Assembly: GCA_021770445.1 (NCBI GenBank)
Contig: JAETQY010000005.1
Coordinates: 124,001 to 188,000 of the forward strand
Source: Bacillota bacterium
GTDB taxonomy: Bacteria; Bacillota; Clostridia; Oscillospirales; Oscillospiraceae
Length of the DNA stretch: 64,000 nucleotides
Direction of reading: 5' to 3'
The position numbers were made by a program, and so were the translations under genes. The notes beneath the pieces are model-generated. The model saw nothing but the letters and a program-made list of their open reading frames with translations, did not search any database and was not told the origin of the DNA. Each line of letters opens with the position of its first letter. The first letter of the stretch is position 1. Positions 24,301 to 33,162 of the stretch are shown here, in pieces.

Positions 24301-24362
24301 TTTACCCTGACCTGAATCGTTACTGTGTATCCACGGACGCGGAACGTAAACGTCAAAGTCAT
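24297..24362 (-). CDS. 21-aa cationic peptide ORF, candidate type I toxin
   Basis: A 21-codon ORF (MTLTFTFRVRGYTVTIQVRV, then K) with a perfect AAAGGAGGTGA ribosome site 6-7 bases before ATG. It has its own strong leftward promoter at 24433-24460 and would be transcribed toward the hairpin at 24119-24154. Alternating Thr/aromatic/Val and Arg residues suggest an amphipathic beta-type cationic peptide rather than a classic membrane helix. I recall similar tiny ORFs in gut Firmicute mobile regions but cannot cite a characterised one. A regulatory leader peptide is the main alternative. Confidence 0.5.
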   Translation of the reverse strand: MTLTFTFRVRGYTVTIQVRVK

Positions 24363-24432
24363 CGTGCCTCACCTCCTTTGCAGAGGTGTGCCAAAACCGC
24401 CTTCGCCTTTACCAGCGTTTCCCTTGTGTCGA

Positions 24433-24460
24433 ATTATAGCAGGTTTTTCCCTATTGTCAA
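24433..24460 (-). promoter_or_regulatory. Strong promoter for the 21-codon ORF
   Basis: Minus strand TTGACA (24455-24460), 16 bp, extended TGC-TATAAT (hexamer 24433-24438). Predicted start near 24426 leaves a 64-nt leader. Confidence 0.65.
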
Positions 24461-24461
24461 C

Positions 24462-24490
24462 AAAACGGGCCGTCCCAACCGGGGCGGCCC
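24462..24490 (-). terminator. pyk terminator
   Basis: Hairpin 24467-24476 with 24481-24490 followed on the minus strand by GTTTTGTT, 18 bp after the pyk stop codon. Confidence 0.6.
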
Positions 24491-24507
24491 TTCTGTTATG
24501 TATGCGA

Positions 24508-25938
24508 TTACATACTCTCCTCGTCGATGACCTGGGCCTTGATGAGGTTGGTGGAGCCGCTCTTGCCCAGAGGGACGCCGGCGGTGATGACCACGGTGTC
24601 GCCGTTCTCCACCAGCTTCTCCTTCAAAGCCACCTCGGCGGACAGGGAGAAGATGCGGTCGGTGGAGTTGACCTCGCCGGTGAGGAAAGGGATCACGCCC
24701 CAGGAGAGGTTGAGCTGGCGGCGTACCTTCTCCCGCATGGTGAGGGCGGCAATGGGGCAGGCGGGGCGGAACCGGCAGATCATCCGGGCACTGCGGCCGG
24801 AGTAGGTGGCGGTGATAATGGCCTTGGCGTCCAGGTCCTTGGCGGTCAGGCAGCAGGTGTGGGTGATGGCGTCGTTGATGTTGGAGGCGGGGAGAATCCT
24901 CTGCTTCTGGAACTGCTTCCAGTAGTCGATGGCGTTCTCCGTCTCGGTGACGATGCCCACCATAGCAGTGATGGCCTCCACCGGGTACTTGCCCCCGGCG
25001 GTCTCGCCGGAGAGCATCACGCTGCCGGTGCCGTCGTAGACGGCGTTGGCCACGTCGGACACCTCGGCCCGGGTGGGCCGGGGGTTGCGCATCATGGAGT
25101 CCAGCATCTGGGTGGCGGTGATCACCGGCTTGCCCAGTTGCAGACCCTTGCGGATCATCTGCTTTTGCAGGATGGGTACCCGGGCGGCGGGAATCTCCAC
25201 GCCCAGGTCGCCCCGGGCCACCATGATGCCGTCGGCGGCCTCCAGGATCTCGTCCAGGTTGTCCACGCCCTCCTGGTTCTCGATCTTGGCGATAATCTTC
25301 ACATCGTCCCCGCCGCAGTCGTGGAGGACGGCCCGGACGGCCTCCACGTCGGCCGCCCGGCGGACAAAGGAGGCGGCGATGAAGTCGAAGTCATTCTCCA
25401 CGCCAAAACGGATGTCGTCCACGTCCTTCTCGGTGAGGGCGGGCAATTGAATGTGAACCCCAGGGATGTTGATGGACTTGTTGGCGGACAGGGTGCCGCC
25501 GTTCTCCACCGTGCAGACGATCTCGGTACCCTCGATCCGGTCCACCTTGATGGCCACCAGGCCGTCGTCAATGAGAATTTCCTGGCCGGGGGACAACTCC
25601 TCATGGAGCTTGGGGTAGGTGACCGACACCCAGCCCTGGTTGCCCACAATGTCCTGGGTGGTGAGGGTAAAGGGATCGCCGGGCTCCAGGGTGATAGACT
25701 TGGTCTCAAAGGATCTGATGCGAATTTCCGGGCCCTTGGTGTCCAGGATGGTGGCCACCGGCCGGCCCATGGCGTCCCGGACGGACTTGAGCATGTTCAG
25801 TCGCTCCAAATGCTCGCCGTGGCTGCCGTGGGAAAAGTTGAACCGGGCCGCGTCCATGCCGGTGCGGATGAGGGTGCGGATCATGTCCTCACTGTCCACC
25901 GCGGGGCCCAGGGTGCAGATGATCTTTGTTTTTCTCAT
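24508..25938 (-). CDS. pyk: Pyruvate kinase
   Basis: A 476-residue pyruvate kinase, making pyruvate and ATP from PEP and ADP. Canonical motifs are present: KIICTLGPA, RFNFSHG, ILDTKGPEIR (catalytic Lys), IIAKIENQEG (metal Glu), MVARGDLGVE and the MLSGETA phosphate loop. Length matches bacterial enzymes lacking the extra C-terminal PEP-utilizer domain. GGAGGTAATCACA precedes the ATG. A shortened, degenerate paralogue lies at 41365. Confidence 0.97.
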   Translation of the reverse strand: MRKTKIICTLGPAVDSEDMIRTLIRTGMDAARFNFSHGSHGEHLERLNMLKSVRDAMGRPVATILDTKGPEIRIRSFETKSITLEPGDPFTLTTQDIVGNQGWVSVTYPKLHEELSPGQEILIDDGLVAIKVDRIEGTEIVCTVENGGTLSANKSINIPGVHIQLPALTEKDVDDIRFGVENDFDFIAASFVRRAADVEAVRAVLHDCGGDDVKIIAKIENQEGVDNLDEILEAADGIMVARGDLGVEIPAARVPILQKQMIRKGLQLGKPVITATQMLDSMMRNPRPTRAEVSDVANAVYDGTGSVMLSGETAGGKYPVEAITAMVGIVTETENAIDYWKQFQKQRILPASNINDAITHTCCLTAKDLDAKAIITATYSGRSARMICRFRPACPIAALTMREKVRRQLNLSWGVIPFLTGEVNSTDRIFSLSAEVALKEKLVENGDTVVITAGVPLGKSGSTNLIKAQVIDEESM

Positions 25939-26051
25939 TGTGATTACCTCCTTCGGGTATCATACTTTATTCCTTGCGTACGCCCTAATGTTACAGGAAA
26001 AAGCCCGAGATGAATAGAGCAGATTTCCATAAAAATGAAAGCGGTCTAAAT

Positions 26052-26087
26052 AAAAAAGTGTGCTGTCCCTCCAAGAGAGACAGCACA
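26052..26087 (-). terminator. metG terminator
   Basis: Minus-strand 13-bp stem (26059-26071 with 26075-26087, one wobble) followed by CTTTTTTATTT. Confidence 0.75.
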
Positions 26088-26110
26088 TTTTACAGATTAT
26101 TGACAGAAAT

Positions 26111-28081
26111 TTAACACATTTTGGCCCCGGCGGGGATCTTATCGTCCAAAATGAGCAGGTTCAGGGCCTCCTCCCCCTTCTCGGTGTGGACGGCGGAGAT
26201 GAGCATGCCGTTGGACTCCTGGCCCATCATCTTCCGGGGGGGCAGGTTGACGATGGCCATAAGGGTCTTGCCGATCAAATCCTCAGGCTTGTACCACTTG
26301 GCGATACCGGACAAAATCTGCCGGTCTACCCCGGTGCCGTCGTCCAGGACGAAGCGGAGCAGCTTGTCGCTCTTCTTCACCGGCTGGCAGTCCTTCACCT
26401 TGACAGCGCGGAAGTCGGACTTGCAGAAGGTGTCGAAGTCCACCTTCTCCTCCAGCTGGGGTTCCACCTCCAGGTCGGGGAGGGCTGCCTTCTTAGCGGC
26501 CGCGGCAGCCTCCTCCAGCTCCTTGAGGGCCTTTTCTGCGTCGATGCGGGGGAACAGGTTGTTACCCCGCTGAACGGTGACTGTCCCAGGCAGCGCGCCC
26601 CACTTCCCGGCACTGTCCCAGTCGGAGCAGGCCGCGTCCGCGCCGATTTGCCGCAGCACCTCCGCGGCGGACTGGGGGATGAAGGGGGTAAGCAGGATGG
26701 CGCACACCCGCAGGGTCTCCAGTAGATTGTACATTACCCGGGCCAGGCGGGGGCCGGTGGTTTCCATATTCTTAGCCAGCACCCAGGGGGCGTTCTCGTC
26801 GATATACTTGTTGGCCCGGTCGATGACCTTGAAAATCTCCGCCAGGGCGTTCTGGAAAGCAAAGTGCTCCATCTGTTCCTCGTAGCGGCCCCGGAGGGCG
26901 GAGGTCATCCCCACCAGCTCGCCGTCCTTTTCGGCGTCTTCCGATTGGTCAACGGGCAGAGTGCCGCCGAAGTACTTGCCCACCATGGACACGGTGCGGC
27001 TGAGCAGGTTGCCCAGGTCGTTGGCCAGGTCCACGTTGATGGTCTGGATCAGGGCCTCGTTGGAGAAGTTGCCGTCGGAGCCGAAGGGGAAGGTGCGCAG
27101 CAGGAAGAAGCGCAGGGCGTCCACTCCGAACATCTCGGCCAGGATATAGGGGTCCACCACATTGCCCTTGGACTTGGACATCTTGCCGCCGTCCAGCAGC
27201 AGCCAGCCGTGGCCGAAGACCTTTTTGGGCAGGGGCATGTCCATGCTCATGAGCATGGCGGGCCAGATGATGGAGTGGAACCGGACGATCTCCTTGCCCA
27301 CGAAGTGGACGTCGGCGGGCCAGAACTTGTCGTAGTCGTCGTACTTGTCGTTATAGAGACCCAGGGCGGTGGTGTAGTTGAACAGGGCGTCCACCCACAC
27401 GTAGACCACGTGGCCCGGGTCGAAGTCCACGGGCACGCCCCAGGTGAAGGAGGTGCGGGAGACGCACAGGTCCTCCAGGCCGGGCTTGATGAAGTTGTTC
27501 ACCATCTCGTTCACCCGGGAGCGGGGCTCCAGGAAATCGGTGTCCTCCAGCAGGTGCTGGATTTTATCGGCGTATTTGGACAGGCGGAAGAAATAGGCCT
27601 CCTCCTCCGCGTCCTGGACCTCACGGCCGCAGTCGGGGCACTTGCCGTCCACCAGCTGAGACTCAGTCCAGAAGGACTCACAGGGCTTGCAGTACTTGCC
27701 CACATACTTGCCCTTGTAGATATCCCCCTTGTCGTACATCTTCTTAAAGATCTTCTGGATGGCGGAGACGTGGTAGTCGTCGGTGGTGCGGATGAAGCGG
27801 TCGTTGGAGATATTCATCAGCTTCCACAGGTCCAGGATGCCCCGGGGGCCAGTGACGATGTTGTCCACAAACTGCTGGGGGGTGACGCCTGCCTCCCGGG
27901 CCTTGTCCTCGATCTTCTGGCCGTGCTCGTCGGTGCCGGTGAGGAACATCACGTCGCAGCCGGTGAGGCGCTTGTAGCGGGCCATAGCGTCGGTGGCCAC
28001 GGTGCAGTAGGTGTGGCCAATGTGCAGCTTGTCGCTGGGGTAGTAGATGGGGGTGGTGATATAAAAACGCTTCTTTTCCAT
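26111..28081 (-). CDS. metG: Methionyl-tRNA synthetase
   Basis: A 656-residue class I synthetase charging tRNA(Met). The HIGH motif is at 20-23, the zinc-type cysteines are C131, C134, C148 and C151, and KMSKS is at 300-304. The C-terminal part (DFRAVKVKDCQPVKKSDKLL onward) is the Trbp111-like tRNA-binding domain. ATG 28081 with AGAGGGAGATC is preferred to the in-frame start at 28117. Single-gene transcript with a terminator. Confidence 0.97.
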   Translation of the reverse strand: MEKKRFYITTPIYYPSDKLHIGHTYCTVATDAMARYKRLTGCDVMFLTGTDEHGQKIEDKAREAGVTPQQFVDNIVTGPRGILDLWKLMNISNDRFIRTTDDYHVSAIQKIFKKMYDKGDIYKGKYVGKYCKPCESFWTESQLVDGKCPDCGREVQDAEEEAYFFRLSKYADKIQHLLEDTDFLEPRSRVNEMVNNFIKPGLEDLCVSRTSFTWGVPVDFDPGHVVYVWVDALFNYTTALGLYNDKYDDYDKFWPADVHFVGKEIVRFHSIIWPAMLMSMDMPLPKKVFGHGWLLLDGGKMSKSKGNVVDPYILAEMFGVDALRFFLLRTFPFGSDGNFSNEALIQTINVDLANDLGNLLSRTVSMVGKYFGGTLPVDQSEDAEKDGELVGMTSALRGRYEEQMEHFAFQNALAEIFKVIDRANKYIDENAPWVLAKNMETTGPRLARVMYNLLETLRVCAILLTPFIPQSAAEVLRQIGADAACSDWDSAGKWGALPGTVTVQRGNNLFPRIDAEKALKELEEAAAAAKKAALPDLEVEPQLEEKVDFDTFCKSDFRAVKVKDCQPVKKSDKLLRFVLDDGTGVDRQILSGIAKWYKPEDLIGKTLMAIVNLPPRKMMGQESNGMLISAVHTEKGEEALNLLILDDKIPAGAKMC

Positions 28082-28105
28082 GTTTGTGATCTCCCTCTTG
28101 TCGTT

Positions 28106-28190
28106 TGTAGGGGCCACCGCCCTCGGCGGCCCGTGTCTTTACGATATGTGGTGGGGGAAATGCGGGCCGGCGAGGGCGCCGGCCCCTACA
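28106..28190. repeat. 85-bp TGTAGGGG palindromic repeat, copy B
   Basis: Begins TGTAGGGGCCACC, ends GCCGGCCCCTACA. Sits between metG and the next leftward gene; same family as 11659 and 37204. Confidence 0.75.
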
Positions 28191-28192
28191 CG

Positions 28193-29047
28193 TCATCCGT
28201 CCTGTTCTTCCTCCTCCAGAGGAGGCATTCGCTCCCCCTGCGGCCAGGGGGGACCGAAGGTGTTGCGCAGCAGCGCCCGGCCCAGAGCCAGGGCGGACAG
28301 GGAAAAGGCCAGGGTGGCGGCGGCGGTGAACAGGTCGGGCTGATCCGCCAGGGAGAGAATCCCCATCGCGGCCCCCATCAGGGCCAGAAAGGCGGTGCGC
28401 CGGCGGCGGGGCCGCCCGTAGAGGAAGGCGGCGGCACAGTAGTGGGCCAGGGTGAGCAACAGCGCGGCCAGCAGCTCAAAGCCGTATTTCATCAGCACCG
28501 GCTCCACGCCGTGCTTCAGGTGGGTGGCGAAGAGCCACACCAGCCCAGCCAGGGCGGGAAAGGGGGCCAGGCGGCAGGCGGCGGCGTCCAGCTCATCCCG
28601 GTAGGCCACCCGCCCCAGCAGCAGCACACCCAGCCCGGCGGGCAGACACAGGGCCGACGCCAGAAGCTGGGAGCCGGGGCTGGCCATAGGGTAGAGCTCC
28701 GGGGCGGCCCGCCACAGCTGCAACTCCGCCAGGCCATCCTTCAGCCCCAGGGCCCCGGACAGCATCAGCAGCAGCCCGGCGGCGGCAGAGATGGTCATCT
28801 GCCCCGCCTCGGGGCAGCCAAAGGCGGGAAGGAAGTCCTCCGGCCCCTCCCCGTCCCCCCGGACCAGCAGGGCGAAGGCCAGGGCCAGCAGGCCGGTCAG
28901 CCCCAGCAGGGCGTAGGTGGCGGGGGCGCCGTGGACAAACAGCCCCGTCTCCGGGACATAGGCGGAGGCCAGCTGCCACCGCCGCAGGAGAAAGCCGGCC
29001 ACTCCCCCGGCCAGAGCCAGGGCGGGCAGAGCGATATCTTTTCTCAT
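28193..29047 (-). CDS. Polytopic membrane protein of unknown function
   Basis: A 284-residue hydrophobic protein with about seven predicted membrane segments, Leu/Ala-rich, and an acidic C-terminus (GERMPPLEEEEQDG). GAGAGGAATTGACGCC precedes the ATG. I do not recognise the family. It follows the 96-residue gene and mnmA in the same direction; the palindromic repeat begins 2 bp after its stop. Confidence 0.7.
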   Translation of the reverse strand: MRKDIALPALALAGGVAGFLLRRWQLASAYVPETGLFVHGAPATYALLGLTGLLALAFALLVRGDGEGPEDFLPAFGCPEAGQMTISAAAGLLLMLSGALGLKDGLAELQLWRAAPELYPMASPGSQLLASALCLPAGLGVLLLGRVAYRDELDAAACRLAPFPALAGLVWLFATHLKHGVEPVLMKYGFELLAALLLTLAHYCAAAFLYGRPRRRRTAFLALMGAAMGILSLADQPDLFTAAATLAFSLSALALGRALLRNTFGPPWPQGERMPPLEEEEQDG

Positions 29048-29125
29048 GGCGTCAATTCCTCTCGTTGGAACGGTTCATACAATAGAAGTTATCATATACC
29101 AAATGGACGGGAAAATCAATCCTTT

Positions 29126-29416
29126 TTACAGCCGGGGCCCCTTCGCCTTCCTGTTTCCAAACAGCAGCCACAGGGCGGCCAGCAGCAGGATGACACCCAC
29201 CACTGTGCATATTCCCGCGGCCTGGTCGCTGATCAGCCCGTTCATCTCCAGCAGGGAGGCGGCGGCCAGCAACACCAGGTCGCCCCACAGCAGCGCCCGT
29301 CCGGCGGGATTCCAGCGGTTTTTGGCCCGGCTCTTCTCATCGGCCAGCTTCTCCTGCTCCAGCTGGCGCTTTAGGTCCACGGTGCGGCTGTGCTGCCGTT
29401 TTTTATTCTTCGCCAT
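29126..29416 (-). CDS. Small two-helix membrane protein
   Basis: A 96-residue protein with a basic, Gln/Lys-rich N-terminus (MAKNKKRQHSRTVDLKRQLE), two hydrophobic segments (about 43-58 and 66-86) and a basic tail. AGGAGGACACT precedes the ATG. It begins 9 bp after the mnmA stop, so probably the same transcript. Unknown function. Confidence 0.7.
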   Translation of the reverse strand: MAKNKKRQHSRTVDLKRQLEQEKLADEKSRAKNRWNPAGRALLWGDLVLLAAASLLEMNGLISDQAAGICTVVGVILLLAALWLLFGNRKAKGPRL

Positions 29417-29425
29417 AGTGTCCTC

Positions 29426-30475
29426 CTAATCCATACTTCTCTCAATGACTGCTCCACCCACGACGGTATCACCGTCGTAGAGCACCACGGTCTGGCCGGG
29501 GGTAATGGCCCGCTGGGGCTGGTCAAAGGTGAGGCGGACCGTCTCCTCCCCCGTCTGCTCCACGGTACAGGGCTGCTCCGCCATGCGGTAGCGGACCTTT
29601 GCGGCCAGGCGGACAGGTCCGTCCAGCCGAGCGCAGGCGATCAGGTTTAGCCCCGACCCCTCCAGGCCACGGGCAAAGAGAGCGGCGTTGTCCGAGAGTA
29701 CCACCGCGTTGTCCGCCGGCCGGAGCTCCTTCACATACAGCCGCCCGCTGTTGGAGGATACCCCCAGTCCCCGGCGCTGGCCCACAGTATAATCAACTAA
29801 ACCGGTGTGCCGGCCCAGGGTAGTCCCCGCCTCGTCCAGGTAGGGGCCAGAGGGGTAGTCCCGCCCGGTGTACCGGCGGAGGAAGGCCCCGTAGTCCCCG
29901 TCGGGGATGAAGCAGATGTCCTGGCTGTCCCCCTTCTGGGCGCTGGCCAGGCCGGCTTCGGCGGCGATAGCCCGGACCTCCTCCTTAGACAGCTCCCCCA
30001 GGGGAAAAACGGCCCGGGACAGCTGCTCCTGGGTGAGCATGGCCAGCACATAGCTCTGGTCCTTGGACCGGTGGGCGGCCTTGCGCAGCAGCCACCGGCC
30101 AGACCCGGCGTCATAGTCCGCCCTGGCGTAGTGTCCGGTGGCCAGCCGGGAACAGCCCAGCTCCTCCGCCTTTCGGAGCAGCGCCCCAAATTTGACCGCC
30201 CGGTTACACAGCACGCAGGGGTTGGGGGTGCGCCCCCCCTCATACTCCGCTACAAAGGGGTCGATCACCTCGGACTGAAACTCCCGGCACATGTCCAGCG
30301 TCCGGTGGGGGAAGCCCAGCTGGGCGGCTACGGCCGCGGCGTCCGCCCCCTCCTCTCCGCCATGGAAGAGGTGCAGGGTCAGCCCCAGCAGCTCCCTCCC
30401 CTCCCGCCGGAGAAGCAGGGCGGCGGCGGAGCTGTCTACACCGCCGCTCATGGCGACGGCAGTTCTATGGTTCAT
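29426..30475 (-). CDS. mnmA: tRNA 2-thiouridylase MnmA
   Basis: A 349-residue MnmA, which thiolates U34 of tRNA(Lys/Glu/Gln). The PP-loop SGGVDS is at 10-15; the catalytic cysteines correspond to C90 in NPCVLCN and C188 in GDSQDICFI. In-frame ATGs upstream exist, but ATG 30475 preceded by GGAGGTTTTT gives the standard N-terminus. It heads a leftward cluster with two membrane-protein genes. Confidence 0.95.
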   Translation of the reverse strand: MNHRTAVAMSGGVDSSAAALLLRREGRELLGLTLHLFHGGEEGADAAAVAAQLGFPHRTLDMCREFQSEVIDPFVAEYEGGRTPNPCVLCNRAVKFGALLRKAEELGCSRLATGHYARADYDAGSGRWLLRKAAHRSKDQSYVLAMLTQEQLSRAVFPLGELSKEEVRAIAAEAGLASAQKGDSQDICFIPDGDYGAFLRRYTGRDYPSGPYLDEAGTTLGRHTGLVDYTVGQRRGLGVSSNSGRLYVKELRPADNAVVLSDNAALFARGLEGSGLNLIACARLDGPVRLAAKVRYRMAEQPCTVEQTGEETVRLTFDQPQRAITPGQTVVLYDGDTVVGGAVIERSMD

Positions 30476-30638
30476 AAAAACCTCCATGGGCATTTTGCTG
30501 AATTTTCCTCCAAAGTATACCACATTTCCCCGCCGCTGGCAACTCAAACCCCTGGAAAGACAAGGCCCCGCAGGGAAAACCGCGTGTAAAAAGGCGCGAA
30601 TATATCTTGTATTTTCCCAGCAAATTATTTTAAAATAA

Positions 30639-30680
30639 GCACAATATGTAGTAGACAAAGAGAAATGGATGTGCTATAAT
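30639..30680 (+). promoter_or_regulatory. nrdD promoter with candidate NrdR box
   Basis: TAGACA (30652-30657), 17 bp, TATAAT (30675-30680). GCACAATATGTAGTAG (30639-30654) resembles the NrdR box consensus ACACWATATATWGTGT and overlaps the -35. A second, poorer box may cover the -10. Confidence 0.5.
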
Positions 30681-30766
30681 CCACATTGTGCTCCCGGCTT
30701 TGTAGGGCTGTTCAGTGCGGGAGCGCGGTTTTTTTAGCGTCTTTTACCAATGAGAGGAGAACAGGC

Positions 30767-32893
30767 ATGAAAGTTATCAAACGGGATGGTTCCAGTGTAG
30801 ATTACGACCGCAGCAAAATTGTGATTGCCATTGAAAAGGCCAACGCCGAGGTGTCCGAGGAGGACCGGCTGAGCCGTAAGGACATCGACACCATCATCGA
30901 CGGCATTGAGGAGCTGAAGCGCCCCCGCATCCTGGTGGAGGACATCCAGGACCTGGTGGAGCAGGGTCTGGTGGCTAAGAACAAGTTCCATCTGGCCAAG
31001 ACCTATATCATCTACCGCTACAACCGGGCGCTAATCCGGAAGGCCAACACCACCGACGAGTCCATTCTGGCCCTGCTGCGCAACGAGAACAAGGAGCTGG
31101 CCGAGGAGAACTCCAACAAGAACACCATGATCGCCGCCACCCAGCGGGACTACATCGCCGGCGAGGTGAGCCGGGATCTGACCCGGCGCATCCTCCTGCC
31201 CGAGCACATCTCCAAGGCCCACGACGAGGGTGCCATCCACTTCCACGACGCCGACTACTTCGTCCAGCCCATTTTTAACTGCTGCCTGATCAACATCGGG
31301 GACATGCTGGAAAACGGCACCGTGATGAACGGCAAGCTCATCGAGAGCCCCAAGAGCTTCCAGGTCGCCTGCACCATCACCACTCAGATCATCGCCTGTG
31401 TGGCCTCCAACCAGTACGGCGGCCAGAGTGTGGACCTGCGCCATCTGGGCAAGTACCTGCGCCGCAGCCGGGAGAAATTCCGCGCCCACGTGGCCTACGA
31501 GTGCGCCGGCAAGGTGGACGAGGACACTATGGAGCGCCTGGTCATGGATCAGCTGCGCACCGAGCTGAAAAACGGGGTCCAGACCCTCCAGTACCAGATC
31601 AACACCCTGATGACCACCAATGGCCAGTCCCCCTTTGTCACCCTCTTCCTGAACCTCCAGGAGGACGACCCCTACATCGAGGAAAACGCCATGATCATCG
31701 AGGAGGTCCTCCGCCAGCGGCTGGAGGGCATCAAGAACGAGAAGGGTGTCTTTATTACCCCCGCCTTCCCCAAGCTGGTCTACGTGCTGGACGAGCACAA
31801 CTGCCTCAAGGGGGGCAAGTACGACTACCTGACCGAGCTGGCCGTCAAGTGCTCCGCCAAGCGGATGTACCCCGACTACATCTCCGCCAAGAAGATGCGG
31901 GAGAACTACCAGGGCAACGTGTTCTCCCCCATGGGCTGCCGGTCCTTCCTGGCCCCCTGGCAGGACGAGAACGGAAACTACAAGTTCGAGGGCCGATTCA
32001 ACCAGGGCGTGGTCTCCCTGAATCTGCCTCAGATTGGCATTTTGGCCAATGGCGACGAGGAGAAGTTCTGGTCCCTCCTGGAGGAGCGGCTCCAGCTGTG
32101 CTTCGAGGCCATCATGTGCCGCCACAACGCCCTGAAAAAGGTGCGCTCCGACTCCTCCCCCATCCACTGGCAGTACGGCGCCATCGCCCGCCTGCCCAAG
32201 GGGGCCTCCATCGAGCCCCTGCTCTACGGCGGCTACTCCTCCATCTCTCTGGGCTACATCGGCCTGTATGAGGTCACCAAGCTGGTCAAGGGGGTCAGCC
32301 ACACCCAGCCGGGCGGCACCGAGTTCGCTTTGAAGGTGATGAACCGCCTGCGCAAGGCCTGCGACGACTGGAAGGCAGAGACCAACATCGGCTTCGCCCT
32401 CTACGGCACTCCCGCCGAGTCCCTGTGCTACCGCTTCGCCCGCATCGACAAGGAGCGCTTCGGCACCATCCCCGACGTCACCGACAAGGGCTACTATACC
32501 AACAGCTACCATGTGGATGTGCGGGAGAAGATCGACGCCTTTGACAAGTTCAACTTTGAGAGCCAGTTCCAGAGGATTTCCACCGGCGGGTGCATCTCCT
32601 ACGTGGAGATCCCCAACATGCGCCACAACCTGGAGGCCCTCAAGGACGTGGTCCGGTTCATCTACGACAACATCCAGTACGCCGAGTTCAACACCAAGAG
32701 CGACTACTGCCAGTGCTGCGGCTTTGACGGAGAGATCGAGATCAACGAGGATTTCCAGTGGGAGTGCCCCGTGTGCCACAACACCGACCAGTCCAAGATG
32801 AACGTCACCCGGCGCACCTGCGGCTACCTGGGGGAGAACTTCTGGAACGTGGGCAAGACCAAGGAGATCAAGGCCCGGGTGCTCCACCTTTAA
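30767..32893 (+). CDS. nrdD: Anaerobic ribonucleoside-triphosphate reductase
   Basis: A 708-residue class III reductase that makes dNTPs without oxygen. An ATP-cone occupies residues 1-90 (KVIKRDGSSVDYDRSKI). Near the C-terminus a four-cysteine zinc site (CQCCGF and CPVCHN) precedes the glycyl-radical site RTCGYLG, with the radical Gly at about 686. The frame opens at 30686, but ATG 30767 with GAGAGGAG fits the family N-terminus. A small membrane-protein gene and nrdG follow. Confidence 0.96.
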   Translation: MKVIKRDGSSVDYDRSKIVIAIEKANAEVSEEDRLSRKDIDTIIDGIEELKRPRILVEDIQDLVEQGLVAKNKFHLAKTYIIYRYNRALIRKANTTDESILALLRNENKELAEENSNKNTMIAATQRDYIAGEVSRDLTRRILLPEHISKAHDEGAIHFHDADYFVQPIFNCCLINIGDMLENGTVMNGKLIESPKSFQVACTITTQIIACVASNQYGGQSVDLRHLGKYLRRSREKFRAHVAYECAGKVDEDTMERLVMDQLRTELKNGVQTLQYQINTLMTTNGQSPFVTLFLNLQEDDPYIEENAMIIEEVLRQRLEGIKNEKGVFITPAFPKLVYVLDEHNCLKGGKYDYLTELAVKCSAKRMYPDYISAKKMRENYQGNVFSPMGCRSFLAPWQDENGNYKFEGRFNQGVVSLNLPQIGILANGDEEKFWSLLEERLQLCFEAIMCRHNALKKVRSDSSPIHWQYGAIARLPKGASIEPLLYGGYSSISLGYIGLYEVTKLVKGVSHTQPGGTEFALKVMNRLRKACDDWKAETNIGFALYGTPAESLCYRFARIDKERFGTIPDVTDKGYYTNSYHVDVREKIDAFDKFNFESQFQRISTGGCISYVEIPNMRHNLEALKDVVRFIYDNIQYAEFNTKSDYCQCCGFDGEIEINEDFQWECPVCHNTDQSKMNVTRRTCGYLGENFWNVGKTKEIKARVLHL

Positions 32894-32908
32894 TCGGAGG
32901 GAACCTGT

Positions 32909-33139
32909 ATGAAACGACTGGTAGGCGGCGGGTTTCTTACCACCATCGGCTCGGTCTGGACCGCCTTTGCTATTCTCTATACAGACGCCCGGCTGGACGA
33001 GCTGACTGGCTGGTCCGAGCCGCCGGGAGAGTTCATCACGGGAGCCTTTGAATGCCTGGCAATCATTCCGCTGCTCATCGGTCTGGTCATGATGATCGTT
33101 GGCGGCTGTATCATGTACCAGGAACTCCGAAAGCCCTGA
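32909..33139 (+). CDS. Small two-helix membrane protein between nrdD and nrdG
   Basis: A 76-residue protein with an N-terminal helix (GGFLTTIGSVWTAFAILY) and a second near the C-terminus (LAIIPLLIGLVMMIVGGCIM). TCGGAGGGAACCTGT precedes the ATG. Its position 15 bp after nrdD and 23 bp before nrdG implies co-transcription. Function unknown. Confidence 0.7.
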   Translation: MKRLVGGGFLTTIGSVWTAFAILYTDARLDELTGWSEPPGEFITGAFECLAIIPLLIGLVMMIVGGCIMYQELRKP

Positions 33140-33162
33140 ATTTTCTGCAAGGAGGTCCTCTC

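Noticed and set aside
24325..26013. 562-codon open frame antisense to pyruvate kinase
   Set aside because: Mirror frame of pyk with low-complexity His/Gly/Val text and no ribosome site.
26864..29374. 836-codon open frame antisense to metG and the membrane-protein gene
   Set aside because: Spans two genes and a palindromic repeat on the other strand and shows no domain; an artefact of high GC.
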